64,000 bases of DNA from Acanthacorydalis orientalis. Taxonomy: Eukaryota > Arthropoda > Insecta > Megaloptera > Corydalidae. The notes below the pieces were generated by a model. That model did no database searches and had not been told where the DNA came from. It saw only the letters and a program-made list of their open reading frames with translations. Of the stretch, positions 23,961-35,722 are shown piece by piece. The position numbers and the translations under genes were made by a program. Each line of letters starts with the position of its first letter. The first letter of the stretch is position 1. The stretch is from contig CM068320.1 of NCBI GenBank assembly GCA_034766995.1, positions 5,262,501-5,326,500 on the forward strand, in the 5' to 3' direction.

Positions 23961-25976
23961 TATAATGAAATTTGAAACTGATAGTAAAATAAGAAAACTT
24001 ACATGTGACTTACAGAATTCTCCGAGAATATTTTAGTGAAATAAAATTAATTTATAGTGATTAAATTTTTATTTGACTAAACATTAATACACATTCCAAT
24101 ATTGAAACGGAATTAAAAATCTTTAATCGTTTTCTGAAGTATTCCATCATAGACATATTTATTAATTTTTAGATTTTTTAAGAGATAAATTTGTACAAAT
24201 TTCATTTCATGTTTAATAAAACCAAAAAATATTAATAGCTAATTGTTAAATAAATAGAATAATCACTTCATGTTTATTGTATGAAGATATTATAACACCG
24301 TGAATACTATTGACATAAAGCAGTTAGATTAATTTTAATGATTAATATTTCATCACAATGACAAAAGTAAATATAAAAAAAAATAACTATGTAGACATTT
24401 GTGACAGTAATGACAGATTATTGTATAAACATGAATACATATTGTGGTTATAACTCATAGTTTATTGTTATGATCGATCCAATTTTATTTGTTTTTTTCT
24501 TCAAACGAATATTTCATTTCTTTATGAGAAAATTTATAAAAGGTATATAGAAAAAGGAGACTGTAAATATTACAAATTAAACATACGAACATTTGATTAG
24601 AGGAAAATGAAAGTAATATATTCCTTCATTAGTAAACTTAATATTTAATAATGATTAAAAATTTGCAAATCAACGTATAATTGAATATAAACAAAGAATT
24701 ACCATTTAAATTTTTCGATCCATAAATAATAAAAAAAGTTGTAAGAAATATAAAAGTGTGTAATATTTAATTAAATAATTAAATACCGGTTCTCATAATA
24801 TTATTTAAAGGGTGAATTGTAGACACAATGTTAAAATAAGAGTAAATAAAACAACATTTAAGAATATGTACATGCACTTTGTAAATATTAAATCCATTTA
24901 AAAATGATTTTTTTTGACGATCATAGCTGCTGCTTTGATAATAGTATTTTTCATAACAATACATCCGAATATGAAAATACCTTGATTTCAACATATCAAA
25001 ACATTTTTATTTAATTTAAATTAATTATTTCTTAACAAAAGTTAATAAAAGATATTTAAATATTTAAAAAAAATATTTTTTGTATTTATGAAAATTATAA
25101 ATATCATGTCTTATTGACTATTTGCAATGGGGCGTGGATCTAGGAATCCGTTGATTTTTCCCAACGAAACTATGGTCACAGAGTGGTATATTTTGGATCA
25201 TATATTTAAAGGTCACTAATCGCTTTCTAGTGAGACTTAATTTATAACTTTTTCTTTCTTTAAAAAAATATGGTAGTTCAAAAATCAAAAAATCGGGTTT
25301 TCCTTCGAAAACCTGCAAAAATTGCGAACTTGAGAATTGAGTTGAAAAATATTTTTTTTCTAAAAAGTGATCATAGAAAGAAAACGTATAAAAAATTTTG
25401 GGACTCTACTCCAGGTTCAAGATGTGACCGATATGAAACCATTTTGTTCACACTTGATTGTTTCAGATTTTTCACACTCGACAGTAATGTTATTTTTGTA
25501 AATTTTCAATTGTAATAAATTTGCCCGCTTTCAATTGTACTTTTCCAATCAAAAGATGTATGTTTCCCCGAATATTATCAACGATTATCCACGATATATA
25601 AGGTAAATATGAAATTTCTAATAGCTACTACGAATTAACATATATTTTCTTGTAACCGAAAAATTTGCGATTTTTATTTTGTTTACGATAAAAGAATGTT
25701 CAATTAGTCTAAAAGTATTTGTTTAAAAATTTTAGCATCTTTTTCCGCTCACCAGCTTCCAAGTATTCATTGCGATAATCAATATCTTTCTAGTGTTAAA
25801 TGTGACATTATAATAGAATTCTATTATGAATAAGTTGATAGCTTTACACGATTTAGGAATAATTGAGTTAGGCAGTAATACAAATAAAGAGCGAAAATTA
25901 ATAAGAAGTCAAAATTAACAACAAAAATTGTTTTTAACAAAAATTACATTTCTTAAATTTTGTTAATATACATATA

Positions 25977-25978
25977 CA

Positions 25979-26038
<60 letters not shown>
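25977..26038. repeat. (TA)n microsatellite
   Basis: About 55 bases of pure TA. Confidence 0.95.
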
Positions 26039-26039
<1 letters not shown>

Positions 26040-26804
26040 TTAAAAAGTAATTCAATTAATTAAATGGAAATGAAAATATGTGCAGAACAAGAGTATTTAT
26101 ATTGATAATAATGCAAATATTTTACTTCACAAACAAGAATATTGCTTTTTACCTAGCGAACTTTACGAGAAATGTATTTGACTTTTTTTATTTTCATAGT
26201 GTTTCTTATAATGAGATTTAAAAGTATTTATAAACTTATTGATGGATTTATTTCCTCATTACAAACAAACAGGCGTTATGTGAAAATATTACTTTTCGAA
26301 GGCCAAGACAAGGTTGAAACTTTACTAATATAAAAAAGAAATGAAAGTAAAAACAACATGAAAACATAGTGGTTATCTGGCAGGTAATATTTTATCTGCG
26401 AATCGACAGCATAATATTGAGGTCTAGTAACAGTGCACAGGGTAAGTTTGTGTTTGAAATGCTTTTCCCGTGAATCATTTCGAACAACACCACCCACCCG
26501 GTATCTTCTTGTTGTTCCGTGACCCTTGGACCCTTGTCAGAATTGCGCCTTAACATCCCGAAGCAACTCCCAGCGATGAATATGGGAAAGTAAGATAGAT
26601 ACACACATAAACTTGTACTACTGATATCAGCTGTAGATTTTGTTTTATATATTACATTTAGAATATTCGCTTGTCAAATTCTCAATGGTGAATTTACATG
26701 CTTTAAGAAAACTAAAGATCAGTTTTGTGTTTTCAGAAATAATATTTCTGAAATATATTTTTCTAAAGGAATGTTTTTCAAGTATAAGCTATTTTCGGAC
26801 TCAC

Positions 26805-26805
<1 letters not shown>

Positions 26806-26855
<50 letters not shown>
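26806..26855. repeat. (TA)n microsatellite
   Basis: About 48 bases of pure TA. Confidence 0.95.
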
Positions 26856-26859
<4 letters not shown>

Positions 26860-27418
26860 TTATATGTCAAAAAATGAGGTAATTTCATTGAAAATACTTA
26901 TATATAGATGTTTTTAGGATAAATTCTCTTGATATTATATTATGTCGATACTTACCAAATTTATCATACAAAATACATAAGTTTTATAAAATATCTTGTA
27001 GTTAACACATATCGGCTAGAAAAAGATATAACTTATTTTTTATATACAAAAGTTTGAATACAAATTTAAATTATTATTTGTAACACAGAGAACCATGAGA
27101 AATGTTGAAAATTTTTTGATATCTAGATATTTTTCGTAAAACTTCGGAAATGTTTTTATCAGATAGAATTAGCTTTATTTAAAATTAAATATTAAATTTC
27201 GAGAATTACTTACGTACACATTGTCTCTTAGATATCTCCTACCTCTCTAAATATATTTCACTTGGTTCATATGTCTGATTACCACCTGTTTATGCCCTAT
27301 TACTATCTCTTGTATATCTTCGTTTTTTAATCGTCACTTTTATAAACCAATCCTAATCGGTCAATTAATTCGTTCTAACTCACCACTTTTTTCATGCCTT
27401 CAATTATACAAATATATA

Positions 27419-27980
27419 AGGTGTGCAAAAAAAATAATCTTGCATTTTGTATGATTTGAAAGCATTATTGAATGAAAATACGTCGCAAACGTAAGACAAT
27501 CTCACAAGTCAACTGAAAGTTGACTGGGTTTCGATTCGATTGTGTGAGTTGGGAAAAAATCAGAAGCTATAAAAGTGGGTAATGCATGAACTCCTCGAAA
27601 CTAGAATTTCCCACTGGCTTAACATATGCATCTTGTAGCTTGTTAGACAACTTAAGAGGATTTTTTTGTGAAAAATTGTTACCGACGACGAAAAATGGAT
27701 TATATGCGATAATCTTAAACGCATACATTCATTGGTAGACACTGACCAGCCATCAATATCAATGAAAAAGCTGAATATCTAAGGCCAAAAAGATCATTCG
27801 GTCCTTCTGGTAGGACAAGAAGACGATTTCATTGAGTGTAGGCTAATATTTTTCTGAGGGAGTCAAAAATTTATCCGAGAGATAGCATAAGAGTAAATAT
27901 TTTGAGGATTTTTTTTATTTCATTTATTATAAATATAAAGCTAAAACTTTCCAAAAAAGGCTACATTTTTTGCACATGTG
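27419..27980 (+). mobile_element. Short mariner relic, third lineage
   Basis: A decayed, internally deleted mariner of about 560 bases. The left end near 27419 (ggtgtgcaaaaaaaataatc) and the reverse complement of the right end (27980 inward, cacatgtgcaaaaaatgtag) share the core gtgcaaaaaa in inverted orientation. Between them lies the middle of a transposase; the HTH start and the region holding the second and third catalytic acids are missing or unrecognisable. The ends differ from those of the 16.9/58.6 kb pair, so the similar size is coincidental. Confidence 0.6.
27490..27790 (+). pseudogene. Mariner transposase middle fragment
   Basis: A plus frame reads LGKNQKL, a stop, KWVMHELLETRISHWLNIC (the WVPHEL linker and following helix), then after further stops RIFL, a stop, KIVTDDEKWIICDNLKRIHS. 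The IVTGDEKW motif is intact except Gly to Asp, with the first catalytic Asp at 27687-27689. VDTDQPSISMKKLNI matches the usual VDPGQPSTS region, and the reading then ends at a stop. No second or third acid is present, so it is dead. Confidence 0.75.
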
Positions 27981-29120
27981 TAACATATTCTTGCCAGTCA
28001 TCTATTATCTTAGGTGTTCTTCATAAAATTATACTTATTTAATATTTTATATTTACTTTTGTGTAAATTTACTTCACTTACTCCTGTCATTCCCCCAATA
28101 ACTATATTTCGTATTCTAATTCTTTTAGATTTTCTAAGAGTTTCTTCTCTGGTAAATAATTTCCAACTCTCTTAATCGTTTCTTATAAGTTTTATTTATC
28201 ATCCAGCATAACTTTCTAGTATACATATTAATTATATCCACTGATGTATTAGATATTTTATTAAATAGAAATCAGAAGGCATAAAATCTTGTAGACATTA
28301 AAATATCAAAGTAAAATCATGGTACGTTTTAATGTAGTTGACATATGAGTTTCTGTCAATACGTAATCTCAATTGTTTAATTAGACGAAAGCCAAATCAG
28401 TTAGTTAGAAAAAGATCAAATGTTCACGAATTTTCAATAATTAAATCTTAATTTCTGCTAATTTTTTATTTTACTCATCTTACTATAATTAAGTTAGGCA
28501 GCTTTTACAAATTCACTTCAGTGACTACTTTTTAAGAAATGTAGAATTATTAAACAGTACCATTGTCAAAAAATTTTCACATAGTTTTCTAAAAATATTT
28601 CTCAACAATAAAAACAATTTGTTTTACGGAATGCACTGGTACAAAATTCAATATAATCCAAAAACTAAAAGCCAACCTTCATCCACAAAAATCGCTAATT
28701 TTTAGATATATGTTATATTTGACAATTAAAAAAAAACAATTTATATTTAATAATGATGATTTCAGTTTGTACAATGTTTTCACTGTCTAGATAAATAAAT
28801 TAATCGTTAATTGATAGTAATATCAAAATATTTGTACATGTTATTCTTTATATTAAATAAACATTTTAGTTAAAATTTAAAATAAATAAAAATAAATCAA
28901 AACTTTTACCATAACTATCTAATCTGTTTTCTTTAAAATGAAAGAAAAATCAGTAAAAATATATAAAAAAAGGCTATTTAAAAAAATCAATAGCATTAAA
29001 ATATTTTTCATTGGATAAAATTTTATACTTCTAAAAAACACTAATCTATTCTGTGTGAAAATTTATTTTTAATAGATTATGATATTTTGTTTTAATAATC
29101 TTGTTTTAATAAACCTCAAA
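27981..29120. other. AT-rich spacer, nothing recognised
   Basis: No coding frame, tandem repeat or transposon signature was seen. Confidence 0.5.
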
Positions 29121-29165
29121 CTTATATGAACCGTATAAGGAACATATAAATTCACCTTAAACAAA

Positions 29166-29175
29166 CCATATATGG
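29166..29175. promoter_or_regulatory. Perfect CArG-box sequence CCATATATGG
   Basis: Fits CC(A/T)6GG, the consensus site of SRF/MADS-box factors, and lies at the centre of the 20-bp palindrome. Whether any factor binds here is unknown. Confidence 0.35.
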
Positions 29176-29208
29176 TTTGTATAAGGTAAGGGTGAAGATC
29201 ACTATTAT

Positions 29209-29218
29209 CCATATATGG
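29209..29218. promoter_or_regulatory. Second CArG-box sequence CCATATATGG
   Basis: An identical decamer 43 bases downstream of the first, start to start. Two exact copies this close are unusual, but no gene start is recognised nearby. Confidence 0.35.
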
Positions 29219-30307
29219 TCGTTAAGCTTATAAAATATGACCTTTTTTATTGTATAAGGATCATATATAGTATTATATACTTTTAAGATTAATATAAGGT
29301 TTATATATATATATATATATATATTTATTATATATACTATATATATATAAGATGCCCATATAAGGACTGTGATCCTTATTTAGATTGTTTAAGGAATATC
29401 TAAAACCTTATACGTAAGATATAAGGTTGAAATTACTAGGGATATTGGTTGCATCTATAAATCTTTAAGAATAAATTAATGTTTATGTGGAAATAAAAAG
29501 TTCTGCAACTAATAATTAATAAAAAATCATAGACATATGTAGTTTCAGTAACAAAATAAAAAGAGCACTTATTAGTAAAATTAGGAAAATAATAAAAACA
29601 ATGAAAAGTAATCTTCAAATATTTTATCTTAAAATAACGATGGTTTGGTAATTTTCTTAAACTTACAATTTTCGAAGATGTTTGTCATTGCTCACTAAAT
29701 TGCTAGTAATAATATTTATGTTTGATAATATGCAGTGTTAATGTTATATATTTTTCTTATTCATAATTAAATTAGTCCTGTTCCTATTTTATATAATTAA
29801 TACTTCACTCATATAATGCATTAAAAATATTTTATTGGAATAATTTATTTAATATATTGTTACATCTTATACATTTTTTAATGTTTTGAAGAATTATTGT
29901 TAAAAATAAAGTAATGGAACTTGATTATTTTTTATTGATTATTGAAATAAATTTAAAATTGATTTTAATCATTGTGAACACCAATTATGATAAGAAATTA
30001 TTTAAGAATTATATGAAAAATTCAAAAACGACTTTAAGAACAGCATGCATGGCTATCATAAGTTTCAAAAGAATATTTTATACATTAATGTTTTTAGTAA
30101 AAACTAATTATTTTGATTTAAGATGCAATTTTATTTATGATTAATGTTTAACATTCTTGAAATATGAACAGTCATTCATGAAGATTCAGTGTTCAGTAAT
30201 TTTGATGAAATACTGTAACTTTAAAGTTCTTAAAAATAATCTTTACTTTTAAAGAAATTATCAAAATATATTCTGTCGAAGCATTTGTAATACATTAAAT
30301 AATTATT

Positions 30308-30308
30308 T

Positions 30309-30399
<91 letters not shown>

Positions 30400-30440
30400 T
30401 TATGTGTATTTGTGTGTGTAGATGTGTGTATATGTGTGGT
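30308..30440. repeat. Long (TA)n(TG)m microsatellite
   Basis: About 70 bases of TA, then an interrupted TG-rich tract that fades out over roughly 200 bases. Frames on both strands through it are repeat artefacts. Confidence 0.95.
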
Positions 30441-30679
30441 TGGTATGTGTGTTGTAGAACGAAGTAGGATGGGAAAGAAGAAAATTCGTGACTTTCCATG
30501 TACATGTGTGTGGATATGTTTGCTTGTATATAAACATTTGTCTGTGCGTACGCGCGTATGTTTGCGTAAATGAGATAGCAAAAGATAAAGAAGGAGAAAA
30601 TATATGTGTCGGTAGATTTCGTTTTACCAGGGATGTCAAGAAAAAAGTAAATACATACAGATATATACAGACTTGAACT

Positions 30680-30870
30680 GAAAGGTTTAGCTTTTTATTG
30701 GTTTGGCGCGATAGCTTTTCTCGCTAGTTCTATAACACGTTCGTTGAATGTTTGTGGAGATAAGCGAGCGCACGGATTTATAATTCTCAGGGAAGCGCAA
30801 ACAAAGACTGAATGTTACTACCATCGTTGTAGATCGGGGTCAAAGTACAGGCACGAGTGAGTTTTTTTAC
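30680..30870. other. GC-richer island with CpGs, unidentified
   Basis: Contains tttggcgcgatagc, aagcgagcgcacgg and agatcggggtcaaag, with many CpGs for this window. A gtgagt at about 30856 could be a splice donor, so a first exon is conceivable. No open frame of interest spans it. Confidence 0.25.
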
Positions 30871-30936
30871 ATTTTTATTTTTCGCTAAATAAGTGACGAG
30901 TTTTATACTCATGTAGATACAAAAACGTATTAATAT

Positions 30937-30939
30937 ATG

Positions 30940-30978
<39 letters not shown>

Positions 30979-31010
30979 TTATATTTATATATATATATAT
31001 TTATATATAC
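30937..31010. repeat. Interrupted (TA)n microsatellite
   Basis: TA tract with TG and TTTA interruptions. Confidence 0.85.
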
Positions 31011-31261
31011 ATTTAAAAATTAATATGTGTACAGAAAAACTTATACTTTTAATTATATAAAAAAAATATATTCAATATTAAAGTTAAATGATTTACTTAC
31101 ACACTTTTGTGTCTAATTTAGATTTTTTTTAAATATGCAAAATATATTTTGCAACATTATAAAGTTACATAAAAAATGAAAACTGATATAAGAAAACATA
31201 TATATTCTCAATTGATAACCATAATACGTTTTAATTGAGAAGCATTTATTTCTTATAATCA

Positions 31262-31274
31262 TTCTCTCTCTATC

Positions 31275-31331
<57 letters not shown>
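31262..31331. repeat. (TC)m(TA)n microsatellite
   Basis: A short CT tract leads into about 55 bases of TA, the complement-strand form of a TA-GA compound. Confidence 0.9.
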
Positions 31332-31334
<3 letters not shown>

Positions 31335-31836
31335 CAGCATTATTTTATAACCATACTTAAAAATAATTTATATTAATTTTTTTACTTCATATATTGACAT
31401 ATTTCATAACTTTTCAATAAATAGTTAATAGTTTACCTATTATTTATTATTATAATAAGAAATAATAATCATTGTCCTGTAATTCATTTATGACAACAGA
31501 AAATTAATCAGGTGATTATTTCTACCAATATTCATTTCTTTTCGTCATTCTGTTAGAGCGAATCTATTTTTATATGTATATAAGTGAATATACATATGTG
31601 TATACTGATCCAAAAACTGTTCACAAAAGTGCGAATTTTTTAAAAAATGACAAATTTGATACATATGGAGAAACATATTATGTTTTTTAGTCATTATTAA
31701 ACTTTATAAACAGTGTAATAACAAAAAAATATTCAATATAAATATTGTATCACTGGCATTACTTCTATAAATTATTTCATCTTTCTCAGTGTGTAAATAC
31801 TTTTTGTTCACGTTAATGTTTACTATTTTATTGAAC

Positions 31837-32845
31837 TCAGTACACAATATAGCCTCCCGTTGCTCTTAAAACTACTTCAATTGTTTTTGACATACATCCT
31901 ATTAAATTTATCAATGTGGATTCTTTAATACTTTGCCATTCTCGATCGGTTCTGTCCCATAATTCATCAATGGTTTTTGGCACTTCTCAGATGAACATAA
32001 ATTTTCGTTTCAATATAGTCCATAGGTGTTCTATTGGGCTTAAGTCAGTAGAATTCGGCGGCCAATCCATTACAACAATGTTGTTCGTTTGGAGGAAATT
32101 TTTCTTAATTTTATCTGTATGTAAGGGGTCATCTTGCTAAATACTAAATCGATTTGATCACAACCAAACTGTTCGATGCTTAGAAGAAAAAACCCCTAAA
32201 GATTTCTATGTAGTCCATCACTTTCATAATCCCTTGAATTCAAGGCAAATTTCCTAATTTGTTTCCTTTGAAACAACCCCAATCCATCAAAGAGCCGCCT
32301 TGGAACTTTAATGTTTTATAACATTTCGCTCCTCCAGCCTGTGTTTTGGATTGATCGAAGTCCATACGCGTCCATCTGATTGTATATGATTAATTTTAGT
32401 CTCATCTCACCAAACGACTTTGTTCCAATAAACATCAATCCTATGTTATATTTTTTTTGCAAATTTCAACCACTTCTTCTTATAGGTATCAATCAAAAAC
32501 GGGTTTTTTTAGCTTGTATTTAATTTTTAATCCTGATTTCTTAGACAATTTATGACTGCCATTTTTCAAAAATTGATTTGCAGATCCTTTCGCAAGAAAT
32601 TGTTCTCCTGTGTAGTGTTGTCTACTACTCCTGTGCAGATTAGGCGACGAATTTTACGTTTGGTCTATGTTGTCAATTTTTCTGGACGTCCTCCTTTACT
32701 GACGTCAACAACGATTTTTAATTCTCTTTTGATTTTTGATTCCAACTTAATAGAAACTCTATAAAAAAGATATCTGACGGACTGGAGTTAACTTTATGTC
32801 CACTGCAATTACCTTTCTCATATTAATGCTTTTTCGTTTTCCCAT
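31837..32845 (-). pseudogene. Decayed Tc1-type transposase, near full length
   Basis: A DD34E Tc1-family transposase that would have cut and reinserted its element at TA sites. The start is taken at the ATG 32845 (MGKRKSINMRKVIAVDIK) and the stop at 31837-31839. The 1009-base span is close to the usual 340 codons but implies a net frameshift. Near 32410 the first acidic motif reads KVVW, a stop, DETKI. The C-terminal part stays in one frame: QDDPLHTDKIKKNF, then WPPNSTDLSPIEHLW with the catalytic Glu, then VPKTIDELWDRTDREWQ and LRATGGYIVY. Asp-to-Glu spacing is 33 rather than 34 residues, and the usual QDNDP appears as QDDP, consistent with loss of one codon. A further stop follows KRKFMFI. 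Dead. Confidence 0.85.
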
Positions 32846-32865
32846 CTAAAAGACAGAAAAATTTA

Positions 32866-33172
32866 CTTTAATTGTCAGATTTAATCAAAATCTAATTTAT
32901 TACCTTGTTTTATTGTTATTTCTCAGAAAATTTTCAGGATAGAAATATTGAAAATATTTATTTGGTAAAATTTAATATTCGACAATAGTTCACAAAAGAA
33001 GACTGTTTACGGAAAAAAATACTTCATTTGTCAGACTTAATCAAAATCTAATTTATAACCTTCTTTCTTCATTACTTCTCAGATATTTTTGAGAATAGTA
33101 ATATTAAAAATATTTGCTTACTAAAATTTAGTATTCGACAATACTTCACCCAAAAAACTGTTCACGGGCTAT
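32866..33172. repeat. Tandem duplication of about 155 bases
   Basis: Two direct copies, about 32866-33017 and 33021-33172. Shared blocks are tttgtcag with acttaatcaaaatctaattt, ttctcag, aatattgaaaatatttg, and attcgacaata with ttcac. They lie just upstream of the Tc1-type start, so they may belong to the element's flank. Words like aactgttcac recur here and at 31613-31623, hinting at the element's terminal repeats, but I could not fix its ends. Confidence 0.7.
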
Positions 33173-35332
33173 ATTATATTTCGAATGCAAATAATTTTCA
33201 ATAATAACAAAAAATTGACTGAAATGCTGCATGCCAGACGACGTGGCCTCAAATTAGTAAACAATTCAGTAATTCTGGAATTCCTCGAAATAAACATTTA
33301 TTTTTAGATTAAAATTTTGCCAATCGAAAATTCATGAACAGTTAATTAAAACTAAGATTTTACACCCAGGAAACCATTAGAGTTCACTTTTGGGTATTTT
33401 TTTCGTTTAAGAGTTTTTTTCTACCTTATACCTGTTCGAGAAAAAAGATCATGAAGTAAGTTTGAACAGTGCAGAAACTTATAAAATTGGATTTTTAATA
33501 TATTTGGAATTAAGATACAAAGCAGCTAATTTATTTTTAAAATGAAGTTAATTCATTATTTCGATTTTATTTATGTTATTTGTCTTGCCATCATTCTAAT
33601 AGCACATTAATTTTCAAAAAGTACCTCTGAAACTCATTTAAATGTCAAACCGTACTGAAACTATCTTTACGTAAATATCTAGATGTTTGTGTATGCTTAT
33701 CTAAAAAGAAAACTAATTATTATACATTTAAAGGTTAAATAACAAAGTTATATGATAGTTAATAATTATTAAAATATTACATTATTTTTATTATTAAAAT
33801 ATTTTAATTTATTAATATTTTTAATTATTTCATAATTTATTGAATTATAAATTTGTATTAAAAATAAATACTTTTCATTTTTAGAAATAATTCATTTGTT
33901 TTTTAAGTAAGTCTTTTATATATAAGTATAATTCAAACACTAGTATAAATATAAATCAGTATTAATAAAAACTAATGCATGCGAAGTTTAATTTATATTT
34001 ATATTTTCCAATAAGTTAACAAATTAAATAAATATAATAGTCAATTATCAAGTAAGGATTTTTATGTTCTGACTTCAAATTAAATGTGTAATCTTAAAAT
34101 GAACACAGTTGCTAATGGCATTACTAAATATCTCCATCTGTTTGATAATACTTGAACACCTCATAACGTTTTTATCGTTGCATTTAATTACACTTTATCT
34201 TTATTCTATCGGAATAACATCACCTTTAATATTCTTATTATTTATTTTATTTCAATTAAAGTGTTTTGCGTTATTGCACATTTAATACTTTTTCTATATT
34301 TTCCTGTATTAATTATTTTTTTTATTTTTTTACTTATATAAAAAGAACAATATAATTTATAATAAAATTTTATGAAATTAATATCATACGTACCTTATTT
34401 TTTCTTTGGTACTTTTTGTAATTTACTTTAATTATTATTCACTATTATAAATACTTACGTAATAATAATAATTGCAAATCTGTTACTAAAGCTAGAAATT
34501 TTTTAATCGAAAACAATTATTTGCAAAAACAATTGTTTGTATGATAATTCTTCGGAATTACAATTTTTCTGGTGTAAAATTAATAAAAAATATATTTTTT
34601 CAATAAAATTTTTTTGATTTTTTTTATAAACATTATTTTTATAATATTATTTGATTAAAGTTAATTAAGTTTGGTCAGTGTTGATCGTCACTGGTAAATT
34701 ATGGTTATATTTAGTTAGTCCTGATTAGTCCCAATGCCATCTGGTTATGTTTCTTGAATCTAATTATCTCAGATCGACTTGGATACAATCAGGCTAGTAT
34801 TCAATATTAATTTTCTAATGTATACTTTTGAAGAGATGAATTTTTTAAAATTAATTTTTAGAAAAGTTATATTTCCATATTATCCAAGAACTATTTTAGA
34901 AATTTTTTTCTTCAAAAATGTACATATAAATTCATGTTTTCAAATAGATAATAAAAATAAAAGATTAGTGACAGAATACAATAACATTGAGACGAATAAT
35001 AAGTTCAAATTCATATGATTTGGATACAGATTATTTGTTTATTTATTTTTTTAAAATATCTATGTAATTTTAATATGAATGATTATAATGTTCGAAAGAA
35101 TCATAAACCTTAAAATATTTTTTAGCAAGTATTCTTATTAAATAATAATTTAATTATGAATTGATTATAATCTATCTTCTACATTAGTTCCTTATAATAA
35201 AAATCATTGCTTTATAAATTCAATAGTTTCACTTTCTTATGATTTGAAAAAATAATAAAAAAGGTATTATAAATAATTACACTTTGTAAATATTTTAAGA
35301 TTATTGTATAGTTCTAAGTATTTTGAATTCAG
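33173..35332. other. AT-rich intergenic DNA
   Basis: No microsatellite of note and no recognised gene. The plus frame at 34779-35018 (79 residues) is AT-rich and unremarkable. Confidence 0.5.
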
Positions 35333-35722
35333 ATGTCGGGGATGAATGATTTTTATTCCCTAACACCAAACACCTTATGGACTGAGAATTCAGTCCAAAG
35401 ATGTCCTGTTTTGAGTCCATGTAGAATGACGACAGTTTTTGTAGGATTAATAATAACAGTTTGGTTGATTATTGAATATTTTATTACACATACACAGCTG
35501 ACTGTATTCAAGCCCGATACTTCCAGTCATACTCTGAAAACTTTCTCTTATACACTGATTGATATTTTATACATCTTAGAAAACATCGTTTTCAGCGTTT
35601 TATTTAGAATACAGTTTCCCACACCCAGTCGACCGATTATCAATATATCTTTAACACTAAGATATATAAAAAAAAACTTAAAAAATATTGTGCTTATGAA
35701 TAAATATCTCTGTTTCTTTTAA
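35333..35722 (+). CDS. Hypothetical 129-residue open frame with two hydrophobic segments
   Basis: I do not recognise this product. Among frames not made of repeats or transposons it is one of the longest here. From the ATG at 35333 it reads MSGMNDFYSLTPNTLWTENS. Hydrophobic segments lie at about residues 33-52 (TTVFVGLIITVWLIIEYFIT) and 71-91, each long enough for a membrane helix, with a polar loop between. The bases before the ATG (tattttgaattcag) resemble a 3' splice site, so it could be an exon. It ends in a basic tail (IKKNLKNIVLMNKYLCFF) that looks like read-through into AT-rich sequence. It might be a fragment of a multi-pass membrane protein, or chance. No second exon was found. Confidence 0.2.
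   Translation: MSGMNDFYSLTPNTLWTENSVQRCPVLSPCRMTTVFVGLIITVWLIIEYFITHTQLTVFKPDTSSHTLKTFSYTLIDILYILENIVFSVLFRIQFPTPSRPIINISLTLRYIKKNLKNIVLMNKYLCFF

Larger units (their letters stand above)
23961..27418. other. AT-rich intergenic DNA with two small GC-richer patches
   Basis: The 25120-25560 patch carries an 81-residue plus frame (25270-25515) with a basic, unrecognised product. The 26460-26610 patch has overlapping minus frames; a gtaagt sits at 26441-26446 on the plus strand, so a splice donor is conceivable. I could not tie either to a known gene. Confidence 0.4.
29133..29428. repeat. TATAAGG motif and hairpin cluster
   Basis: TATAAGG occurs on the plus strand at 29134, 29180, 29253, 29293, 29359 and 29420, three times as GTATAAGG, with the complement CCTTATA at 29406. 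Several copies form perfect inverted repeats: ATAAGGA/TCCTTAT (29360-29366 with 29373-29379, 6-nt loop) and AACCTTATA/TATAAGGTT (29404-29412 with 29420-29428, 7-nt loop). A perfect 20-bp palindrome, acaaaccatatatggtttgt, lies at 29161-29180. A short TA tract occupies 29301-29352. No coding frame is present. It may be a cluster of binding sites, or a palindromic repeat element. Confidence 0.7.

Noticed and set aside
29905..30144. 76-residue plus frame at 29914-30144
   Set aside because: Ile/Lys/Asn-rich translation typical of AT-rich DNA, with no motif and no splice context.
31916..32764. Plus-strand frames at 31916-32140 and 32552-32764
   Set aside because: Antisense shadows of the Tc1-type transposase on the minus strand.
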